DNA of 64,000 bases from VAZQ01 sp045811525 (lineage in GTDB: Bacteria; Pseudomonadota; Alphaproteobacteria; Rhizobiales; Xanthobacteraceae). Below are positions 45,301 to 51,818 of the stretch, in pieces. The translations under genes and the position numbers were made by a program. The stretch spans positions 62,001 to 126,000 of the forward strand of contig JBJMTV010000004.1 in the NCBI GenBank assembly GCA_045811525.1. The letters run 5' to 3'. A model generated the notes under the pieces. That model ran no database searches and had not been told where the DNA came from. It worked only from the letters and a program-made list of their open reading frames with translations. How positions within the stretch are numbered: position 1 is the first letter of the stretch; each line of letters starts with the position of its first letter.

Positions 45301-45497
45301 TGCTCGTAAAAGTAGAGGTACCGCTGGACTGCAGTCGTTTGTGCCTGCGGTGGCAACGACCTTAGCCGCTCGAGAATGTCGCCAGGTGCCTGGGCCGCTG
45401 CTGGGCCAATGATGCCTGCGCCGCTCCCTAAAAGAGCCACAGCGAGGACAACGACTCGCGCCCACTCTGACCGGCCTGCATAACAGCTCGCGATCAT
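42303..45497 (-). CDS. Secreted repeat protein 4: Asp-box (sortilin/sialidase-like) propeller plus six FG-GAP/VCBS repeats
   Basis: 1064 residues, the largest member. Signal peptide to about residue 36 (VVVLAVALLGSGAG ... AAAQAP). The region from about 100 to 760 carries roughly ten Asp-box motifs (S/T-x-D/N-x-G-x-x-W/F), for example KTSNGGTNWSPL, KSTDGGGSWTQLG, KSSNGGANWTSLN and RTTNGGTDWNVYN. This indicates one or two large propellers like those of sortilin/Vps10 and photosystem-assembly or xyloglucanase proteins. Residues about 770-1064 are the six-repeat module ending IQSMNAD. The ATG has GGAGGCGAG upstream. The role is likely extracellular glycan or protein binding; catalysis is unproven. 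Confidence 0.88.
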   Translation of the reverse strand: MIASCYAGRSEWARVVVLAVALLGSGAGIIGPAAAQAPGDILERLRSLPPQAQTTAVQRYLYFYEQRAYPNQSIPAGAMERARIDHERQFGPLRPPQPQSANPYFNQNQWSSIGPAPAGSYSGRINSIVVHPTDPNSVFIGAATGGVWKTSNGGTNWSPLTDTQCSTAMGSIAIDPSNPNIIYAGTGEANFSADSYYGCGVLKSTDGGGSWTQLGASVFDTTTGGASIAKLVIHPTNTQTILVASSFGLYRSTDGGANFTQVLAGTATDVVFDPSNPNIAYAALGNIFGNASNGVYQSTDAGASFPTKLTTGFAGSNVGRISLGLAASAPQTIYAAVQNSSTFALLGIWKTTNASSWSQISATGASCASQCWYDIYLAVDPTNANTVYFGGFSVFKSTDGGSNFSDIGSSIHVDQHAFAFQPGNASVIYAGNDGGVYKSSNGGANWTSLNTNLSITQFYAGLSLHPSDSNIALGGTQDNHTVRYSGSPGWTAVPFSGVGGCDGGFTVIDQATPTTQYAECQWEAGQSYSGPRRSDNGGSFVVKTNGITTSESALFVPPLVGSPSTATTLYFGTVRVYKTTDRGDTWTGSSTTIVSGSRAGVTAIAQAPSDANVIYAAGNNGAGVFKSTDGNSTYNAVNTGLPNRVPTYLAVHPTSPNTAFVVYSGFGGGHVYKTTNGGTNWTDISGNLPDIPVNAIVLDALFPANEIWVGTDLGVYRTTNGGTDWNVYNFGLPNVPVLDLKYSAGTGILAAATHGRGVFYASIGGAKRTATHDFDGNGKSDIAWREVGGTPAVWLMNSAQVVQSATFGVVPNSWLLVSQRDFNGDGKYDWLWRDSSGAVALWFFDGTLVPATANLGVIGTNWTIVGTGDFNGDRKGDILWRENGGTIAIWLMNGSVVLQSAALGTVGSSWSVAGTGDFNGDGNRDILWRDSGGAVAIWFLNGTRVISTAIIGTVGTNWVISQTGDFNADGRWDILWRDNNTNTYAVWLMDGSQVVSSALLGSVSAGWVASLTGDFNGDQRSDILWRNDNTGDVAIWFLNGTQVTSSSLLGTVATSWIIQSMNAD

Positions 45498-45679
45498 GGC
45501 TCGCCTCCATTGGTATGATCTGATACGACGGCGGGAGCGCAGGCGTTGCGCCGCAGCTGCCGCTCATTGACGTCACTGTTGATACAAACAGAATTCTTAC
45601 TGGTGCCGCCTACGATAAAAACCCCGACGGCTCCGGCATTCGTGTTGTCACCAAGCCCTAGCAAGGACTTTACTCGCAT
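45494..45679 (-). CDS. Possible small leader ORF overlapping repeat protein 4 start
   Basis: A frame of about 61 codons starting MRVKSLLGLGDNTNAGAVG whose TGA overlaps the ATG of the downstream gene as ATGA, a typical coupling arrangement. No known domain. The long gene has its own strong ribosome-binding site, so coupling is not needed, and the frame may be chance. Confidence 0.25.
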   Translation of the reverse strand: MRVKSLLGLGDNTNAGAVGVFIVGGTSKNSVCINSDVNERQLRRNACAPAVVSDHTNGGEP

Positions 45680-46417
45680 TGGCGGCACAAGAAAAGCCGA
45701 CCCCCCAATGAGGCGTCACGAACGTTTCTGCCGTCGCCGCAAAGGTAAGGTTCGAGTGTGACAGCTTGTCTTCGCTTTCGAGACTGGGAACGGGTGTCCT
45801 GCCCGCGCGTTTGCGATGGGAAAGGGCTAAGTGCTATGGAGAGCCGGTTCTCGACACATTCACCAAGAACGAATACTCCGGATATACCCAAATCAACTTC
45901 ATCATGCCGGAGTGGTTCGGCAGCTCTGTAGCCGCAAGGGCAGCGGGAGAGACTAATCTCACCGGCCGTGTACCAGAACATGCCGGGCCGTTTACTCCAT
46001 GATGATTTCCTGCGACTGGGCAGCTGATGTCCTACGGTCCAGAGACTTGCGATCAGTTTTCGCGCGCGCGCTCCCAGGACTTATGAGCTTGTGAGCAACG
46101 TGAAGACGCCCAACGCTTTTGGGCCAGCGCACGGGATTCTGTCACTGCGGGCTGCAGCGAACGCGTGCAATTATAAACTGCGCGGGATTGATCGTTGTGA
46201 AGTGAGCGTACGAGTTGTTTGCGCGTGTAGTGAGCAGATGTCAGTCGCTGCGGGCCCGTGAGGTGCAGGCCAAGCGGGTCCGAGGTCCGACTTGCTGGTC
46301 CGGTAGGCCAGCCACTGGTACGCTGGGCGCCCACGATTGCATGCTCCCGCCAAGGTCACCGGCCTTGGAAAGAGCCAATTGCTCCCGTCGATCTGGAGTT
46401 CTCAAGAATAACGTAGG
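45680..46417. other. Gene-free stretch upstream of repeat protein 4
   Basis: About 740 bases without a convincing gene. It contains the 38-base repeat at 45786-45823. A plus-strand frame 45766-46002 has a natural-looking second half but no family match and no ribosome-binding site. Confidence 0.4.
45786..45823. repeat. 38-base upstream repeat, copy 1
   Basis: Matches 48626-48663 at 35 of 38 positions (core TCCTGCCCGCGCGTTTGCGA). It lies 289 bases upstream of the start of repeat protein 4; copy 2 lies 119 bases upstream of repeat protein 5. Function unknown. Confidence 0.5.
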
Positions 46418-46446
46418 AAGGGCCGAACATTATTGATGCGGCCCTT
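46418..46446 (-). terminator. Terminator-like hairpin after repeat protein 5
   Basis: An eight-base-pair stem (AAGGGCCG / CGGCCCTT) with loop. The whole element is a diverged copy of the terminator at 30745-30774, in the same orientation. It lies about 200 bases past the stop at 46649. Confidence 0.45.
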
Positions 46447-46648
46447 AGCTGGTGCAACGGCACGCCCGCCGGTGCTGGCTCCTCAGTAAAGCACGCCGTG
46501 GACAATGGTGCGTCCGTTCAACAGCCAGGCCGCGCCGCTTGAGCCGCACGATTGGGGTCTGGATTTGCTACCGCATCTGATTGGTATAGCGCAGATGTCC
46601 GCGGCAGCCATTTCGAAGTGAGTCCAGCCCCCTTTGAACGAGTCCACC

Positions 46649-48507
46649 TCAATTGGCGTTCGCGCTCTGGATCACCCAATCAGTTCCGACGCCGCCTACA
46701 ACGGCGCTCGAGGCGATGCTCACGCCGTTGATGAACCAGATCGCCACCGTTCCGGCATTGGTGTCACGCCAGAGGATGTCGCTCCTGCCGTCAGCGTTGA
46801 AATCACCGGTTTCAGCAACTGACCACGTTGTGGCGACGTTGCCGAGCACGGCCGCCTGCAGCACCGTTGCTCCGTTCATCAACCAGATTGCGACATTGCC
46901 GCTGCCATCGCGCCAGAGAATGTCGGCCTTTCCGTCGCCGTTGAAGTCCCCGGTGGCCACGATCGACCAGGTCGTCGGCACGGTTGCGACAGTGACGGTG
47001 GAGGAGACGGCCACGCCGTTGATGAACCAGATTGCAGTCGCTCCATTGGATGTATTGCGCCAGAGAATGTCGCTCTTGCCGTCGCCATCGAAATCGGCCA
47101 CGCCGGCGACAGTCCAGGGAGCTGCGACGTTACCCAACACACCTGTTTGTCCAAGGCTCGAGCCGTTCAATAACCAGATCGCGGTATTGCCGCTGCCGTC
47201 GCGCCACAACAAGTCGCCAAAGCTATCGCCGTTGAAGTCTCCGGTACCGGCGATGGACCAGGTCGTTGCAACGCTGCCAATGGCCGCGCTGGAAGAGACC
47301 GCGCCGGCATCAAGGAACCAGATGGCAACCGTACCAGTCGACGTGTCGCGCCAGAGCAGATCGTGCTTGCCGTTGCTGTCAAAATCCCGCTGGCCAACCA
47401 GCTGCCAGTTTCCAGCAACGTACCGAGCCCTGAGCTCGATGAGATCGTACTGCCGTTCATCAGCCACAACGCCACGGCTCCGCCATTCTGTCGCCAGGCG
47501 ATATCGCTCTTTGCCTCGCCATTGAAGTCGTGCGTGGAGCGCGGTGTTGTCCAACCGATGTCTCGGAAAAGCGCTTCCTCCAGAACGGAGCTGTGCGGCT
47601 GGCCCGCATTTATAGCCGGCTCCATCAGCTGGTTCGGGGTGAGCGTCTTGTCCCAGTGTGACACCGAGGAGCCCGGCTCCTGAGGATTAGGCGCGTACAT
47701 GAGGACATGGTCGCCGACCGTGCCCGCAGTGAGGCTGCCGCTGAGGGATCGCACGTTGGTGCCGGTCCAGTGTAAGTTCCCGGTACTGATGCTTGCTGCC
47801 ACACGCTGCGCATCGCTCATGCTTGGGTAGTCTGGCGGGCTGGCGCCATGATTTTCCAGAGAACGCATGTAGGCATCGTCGAAACCGAGCGCCTTCGCGC
47901 CTGAGGAGAGGTTGACCAGCGTAGCGAAGCCAAGACCGTGACCGAGCTCGTGCAACAGCACGACCACGAAGTCGATTCTGTTCGACGGAGCCTTTCCGTC
48001 CAGCCCGTAGTACCACCCCGAGGAAGATCCGCACCCAGCTGAGCCCCAGCTGCTGTTGAAGGTGGCGTTGATATCATCCCCGCTATCGAGGTCCGACCCG
48101 TTGAGAGCATTCGCCAACGCGACCGCGTACCATGTGCTCGGTACCGGAGCGCCAGCGAAGTCCCGAAACGAGGTGGTGAACCCCGCCGAGCCGAGAACGC
48201 CGCCGCTGGCGGTACACGAGAGCGGATCCCACTGGCCGCGCACGCGAATCGTCACGGGGCTTCGCAGACGCGCAGCCCACAGGTCGGCGGCGCGCTGGAA
48301 GGCTATAAAGCGCTGCTGCCCAACGGTGGTGCCGGTGTTTCCTCCCACGGCTGAGGCCGGGGTCGCGTCGTTGAACCCCTCTCCGGCGCCATCATTGTTG
48401 ATAATCAGGACAGTCGCTGCACTCGCAGCTGGCGGTGCAATGACTAACACTGCCACGACGGCAGACGCTAGCAGCATTGAGTGGAACGGATTGCAGTAAC
48501 GGCTCAT
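46649..48507 (-). pseudogene. Secreted repeat protein 5: HELGH metalloprotease plus six FG-GAP/VCBS repeats, frameshifted
   Basis: Signal peptide to about residue 31 (MLLASAVVAVLVIAPPAAS). The N-terminal domain carries HELGHGLGF at residues 186-194 (zinc ligands H186 and H190, catalytic E187) and a later LMEPAI resembling a Met-turn. The third histidine expected in metzincins six residues after H190 is a threonine, so the third ligand is uncertain. Repeat 1 (HDFNGEAKSDIAWR) is in this frame; repeats 2-6 continue in another. One missing base near 47419 explains it: the other members read G-T-V ... W-x-x-VGQRDF here. Unrepaired, the product stops at 47167 with the protease part intact. Tail IQSANAN. 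It may be a real mutation or a sequencing error. Confidence 0.82.
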
Positions 48508-48625
48508 GCGGGTTCCTCCAGAGACGATCTATTTTGTGTTGGGAGACGCGGGCAACGGTGGGAGATAGAACGAGCGCTGGCCATGATGCCCAGGCGTGAT
48601 CCGTATTCTTTAGCTTCCACGGCGA

Positions 48626-48663
48626 GGAACGGCTGTCCTGCCCGCGCGTTTGCGATGAGAGAG
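48626..48663. repeat. 38-base upstream repeat, copy 2
   Basis: 35 of 38 positions match 45786-45823. It lies between the divergent starts of repeat protein 5 (48507) and the small exported protein at 48674, and could carry a shared regulatory site. Confidence 0.5.
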
Positions 48664-48673
48664 GTGCACCTGA

Positions 48674-48940
48674 ATGAACCGATTAAAAGCCTATACCATT
48701 CTGTCTGCGCTCGCCGTAGTCGCCCCCGCGGGGACAGCCGCTGTAAACGCCGGGCCGGTCCTTTGCACCATCAAATGCGTTGGCATTGCCTGCAGCAAGA
48801 TCTGCGTGGAGCCAACCGATGAGACACTCGGCCGTGGGGACGTAAAGGTCGAGGAACGGCGCAGGGTCGAGTCCGATCTCGATCTGGAAGAGAAGAAAAT
48901 AACACCCGGCCCTGACGCGGTGGTCGACGTCAAGCGTTGA
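48674..48940 (+). CDS. Small exported hypothetical protein
   Basis: 88 residues. Signal peptide MNRLKAYTILSALAVVAPAG ... VNAGP, then a cysteine-rich patch (CTIKCVGIACSKICVEP, four Cys) suggesting disulfides in the periplasm or outside. The tail is highly charged (VEERRRVESDLDLEEKKI). GAGAGAGG lies 5-12 bases before the ATG. No family recognised. It is divergent from repeat protein 5 and convergent with the TIG protein at 48958. Confidence 0.62.
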   Translation: MNRLKAYTILSALAVVAPAGTAAVNAGPVLCTIKCVGIACSKICVEPTDETLGRGDVKVEERRRVESDLDLEEKKITPGPDAVVDVKR

Positions 48941-48957
48941 GGCGGCGGCAGGGGCCC

Positions 48958-49362
48958 TCAGCGCGGCGCGGCTGGCACCACCGTCAGCGTCATGCCTTTG
49001 CTGGCGCCATTCGCATTCTGCACGGTCACGGTGTAGCTCCCCGTGGCGGCATCGGCCGGCACCCTCACGCGCAAGGTTTGATTGATGCCGGGGTGGCATT
49101 CAGAGCGCCCCTCGACGCAAGCGATCCCGATTGCCGAAGCGATGGGAACGTCGGCGACCGCGGTGGTCCCGAGCATCACCGTATTCCGGTCGGTGTAGCC
49201 AAAGCCGGTGATGGCCAGCTCCGCGCCCGCGCTCGCGGGGTTGGGCGATATGGCATAGATCACGGGTGCCGGCGGCGCTGCCGAGCTCGGTTCAGCAGGA
49301 GCAATCTCCGGAACGAGCATCAGCATCACAAGAGCGAATGCCACGCTTGGAAATCGCACCAT
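48958..49362 (-). CDS. Small exported IPT/TIG-domain protein
   Basis: 134 residues from ATG 49362 with GGAG seven bases upstream; the longer frame to 49569 overlaps repeat protein 6. Signal peptide MVRFPSVAFALVMLMLVPEIAPAEP. One IPT/TIG domain follows: IYAISPNPASAGAELAITGFGY, then a cysteine pair (IACVEGRSEC), then SYTVTVQNANGASKGMTLTV. It lies downstream of repeat protein 6 on the same strand (117 bases) and is probably cotranscribed. Likely a surface or periplasmic binding protein. Confidence 0.78.
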   Translation of the reverse strand: MVRFPSVAFALVMLMLVPEIAPAEPSSAAPPAPVIYAISPNPASAGAELAITGFGYTDRNTVMLGTTAVADVPIASAIGIACVEGRSECHPGINQTLRVRVPADAATGSYTVTVQNANGASKGMTLTVVPAAPR

Positions 49363-49478
49363 CGCCTTGCTCCGAAGCGCCGGCACGCGAGTCGTTGACG
49401 CCTGTGAAGGGTTTAACTTGGTGTGGAGCTCGCGCAACCGGCCTTCGAATGGACCAAAGGCCGGTTGCGTGTGGATGT

Positions 49479-51449
49479 TCAATCGGCGTTGAGATTTTGA
49501 ATCGTCCACGCCGTCGAAACGGTACCGAAGCCCGCGGACGACGCAATCGATGCGCCATTCATGAACCATACGGCGGTATTGCCGCTGCCGTCACGCCAAA
49601 GGATGTCACTCTTGCTGTCGCCGTTGAAATCGCCGGTTTGTTGAATCGTCCAGCTCGGGGCAACATTACCAACGAACGCAGAGGACGCGACGGTGGTGCC
49701 GTTCAGAAACCAGATCGCGACCGCGCCGCTGCCGTCGCGCCAGAGGATGTCGAGGTTGCCGTCGCCGTCGAAATCCCCGGTCGCGACGATGTTCCAGCTG
49801 GTCGAAACGTTGCCGAGCCCTGCCGAGCTCAACACGGCCGAGCCGTTCATCAGCCAAACCGCGGTATTGCCGCTCGAATCCCTCCACAGAATATCGGTCT
49901 TGCCGTCGGCATTGAAATCGCCGGTACCGACGATGGACCAGACCGTCGAGACGTTGCCGATGCCTCCCGTCCCGACAACCGAGCCGCCACGCAAGAACCA
50001 GAGTGCGGTGTTTCCACTGCCGTCGCGCCAGAGTATGTCTCCTGCCCCATCGCCGTTGAAATCGCCGGTTCCGACGATCGACCACGTGGTGGACACATTG
50101 CCGAGCAGAACGGCCGAGGCAAGCGTGGTGCCGTTCAAGTACCACACGGCCGTGTTGCCGCTGCTGTCCCGCCAGAGCCAGTCGTGCTTGCCGTCGCCGT
50201 CGAAGTCGCGCTGGCCGACAATCGCCCAGGTGGTCGCGACGTTGCCCAGTCCGCCGGACCCGGCAATCGCCGCACCATTGATGAGCCAGATGGCGGTATT
50301 GCCGCTGCTGTCGCGCCAAGCGATATCGCTGGTGCCGCTCTGGTTGAAGTCGTGAGTCGTGGGCAGATAGTAGTAGTTCACGCAGGCGTGCGCCTGGTTG
50401 CTGTACTCCTTCTGGATCGCATAGTTGCGGCTGTTGAGGACGATCGGGTTTACGATATTGAAATTGCAGATGTCGCCAATTTCCTGACCGTCGGACGTGC
50501 GCCACCACGCATTCAAGTCAGGATCGGTAATGGTCTCGATGATCTCGTGCGAGAACACATTATTGGTGGAGTCCTTCAGGGTGCCATTCGGACCGTTGCT
50601 GACCCGACAGCCACTGACGTCGAGATAGGGCTGCGCCTGATAGATGATGTGGATCGCGTTGCCTTTGGCATCGGTCGAGTCGAAGGCGCCATGATAGGCG
50701 CAAAAGGCGAACGTTCCGCTGTTGCAATTGGCGTCCGGGCAGTAGCACTGGGCGCCGGCGGCGCTGGTGAAGCAGAGATCCTGGCCTTGCGGCAGGAAGA
50801 TGCTGTACATGCGATTGTACCCGCCGCCGCCGCCGTTCGGAAACAACGACTTGACGCCATTGAGAACAAGGGTCTGCAGCTGCGCATCGGTCAGCACGTG
50901 CGGCTGCGCCCCGGTGAGCGCCAGTCCGGTGTTGCTGGTCGCGTAGCGCGCGGTCGCGTGCGAGCCGACATACTGGTCGACGACGTGAAGAAAGGTGCTG
51001 GCGAACAGATCGGTCAGAAAGCCGTACGGATCGCCCCAGTCGCTGAAGCAATTCGCCGGACAGTTGAGAAACATGAACGTGTGCTGCGTGGACGTGATGA
51101 CCGGCCCGCCATGATTATTGAGGTCTGTGGAAGCCGTCGCGGCGGCGCCTGGTGTCGCTTTGACATCGCAATCCGGACGCGGCGGCGCCACGCCATACCC
51201 GGGTTGTCCCGGTGCACGCACGCCATACCCGTCCTGGACCGGCAGGATGTGGCAGCGGAAATTGCTCACCTCGGCCAATGGGGCCGCAGCGCCTGGAGGC
51301 GGAAGTTGCAGGTGCAGCAGCGTTGGCTCCGCCGCTGCCGTCGACTGTGCCAGTGGCGCAAGCCCAAGCTCCAACGGCATTCCGAGAACGCCAATCACCA
51401 AACATGCCAAAGCTGCGACCGCGCGAAGCGGTCGAGGTCTGATCGTCAT
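49479..51449 (-). CDS. Secreted repeat protein 6: EXORDIUM-like HExxE domain plus six FG-GAP/VCBS repeats
   Basis: 656 residues from ATG 51449 (GGGAG eight bases upstream). Signal peptide to about residue 37. The middle domain (about 90-360) resembles plant EXORDIUM/phosphate-induced proteins: GGPVITSTQHTFMFLNC near its start, then SHEIIETITDPDLNAWW with H301, E302 and E305, EIGDIC, and a final Y-x-IQKEYSNQAHAC. The HE-x-x-E could bind zinc, but EXORDIUM proteins are not proven proteases. Residues about 365-656 hold six very regular repeats; the tail is IQNLNAD. Predicted extracellular. Confidence 0.85.
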   Translation of the reverse strand: MTIRPRPLRAVAALACLVIGVLGMPLELGLAPLAQSTAAAEPTLLHLQLPPPGAAAPLAEVSNFRCHILPVQDGYGVRAPGQPGYGVAPPRPDCDVKATPGAAATASTDLNNHGGPVITSTQHTFMFLNCPANCFSDWGDPYGFLTDLFASTFLHVVDQYVGSHATARYATSNTGLALTGAQPHVLTDAQLQTLVLNGVKSLFPNGGGGGYNRMYSIFLPQGQDLCFTSAAGAQCYCPDANCNSGTFAFCAYHGAFDSTDAKGNAIHIIYQAQPYLDVSGCRVSNGPNGTLKDSTNNVFSHEIIETITDPDLNAWWRTSDGQEIGDICNFNIVNPIVLNSRNYAIQKEYSNQAHACVNYYYLPTTHDFNQSGTSDIAWRDSSGNTAIWLINGAAIAGSGGLGNVATTWAIVGQRDFDGDGKHDWLWRDSSGNTAVWYLNGTTLASAVLLGNVSTTWSIVGTGDFNGDGAGDILWRDGSGNTALWFLRGGSVVGTGGIGNVSTVWSIVGTGDFNADGKTDILWRDSSGNTAVWLMNGSAVLSSAGLGNVSTSWNIVATGDFDGDGNLDILWRDGSGAVAIWFLNGTTVASSAFVGNVAPSWTIQQTGDFNGDSKSDILWRDGSGNTAVWFMNGASIASSAGFGTVSTAWTIQNLNAD

Positions 51450-51818
51450 AGACTTTGCTCCCGTGCTCTTCGATCTCTGTCGTGGCAACACGCGAAAATC
51501 TTAGTGAACCGGCGCAAGCGGCCAAGCGCGTTGGCTGGGCGTCGGTGATTCGCGACCCGTGCTGCTAGCTAAGCTTATAAGTCAGGCTGCGGACTTTGCA
51601 TACTCCGTAAGAGCGGCCTTTTCCTAAAATGCGGCCGCAGAGGGCATTGCTGTATTTACTTGTCGCCCCAGGCGGCACACGAACCGTCGCGGCTACTTTG
51701 GCGCCCGTATCACGACTTTACTCCATGGCTTTACACCGGCCGAACGTGCCCAGCATTCGTAAATGCCGAATACGAGCGGCGTCAGGCACGCCAACCAATA
51801 CAGGGCAACTGGACCGCG
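51450..51818. other. Gap between repeat proteins 6 and 7
   Basis: 369 bases. It contains the hairpin at 51612-51639 and should hold the promoter of the gene at 49479-51449. No coding frame. Confidence 0.4.
51612..51639 (-). terminator. Terminator-like hairpin after repeat protein 7
   Basis: GCGGCC at 51613-51618 pairs with GGCCGC near 51632-51637 around an A/T-rich loop. It is related in stem sequence to the hairpins at 30745 and 46418, and lies about 180 bases past the stop at 51819. Weak on its own. Confidence 0.35.

Noticed and set aside
45766..46002. Plus-strand frame of 78 codons
   Set aside because: No ribosome-binding site or family, and the start lies before the 38-base repeat; it may be a decayed relative of the small gene at 48674 but cannot be supported.
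30842..48507. Regular repeats of about 145 bases suggesting CRISPR or satellite DNA
   Set aside because: The period equals one in-frame protein repeat and the units are diverged and coding; there are no short identical repeats with unique spacers and no cas genes.
49266..51548. Plus-strand open frame of 760 codons opposite repeat protein 6
   Set aside because: It mirrors the repeats of the minus-strand gene, lacks a ribosome-binding site and has shadow composition (Gly/Arg/Val/Ala with repeated EVAVAVEI-type units). The minus strand has a signal peptide, known domains and good starts.
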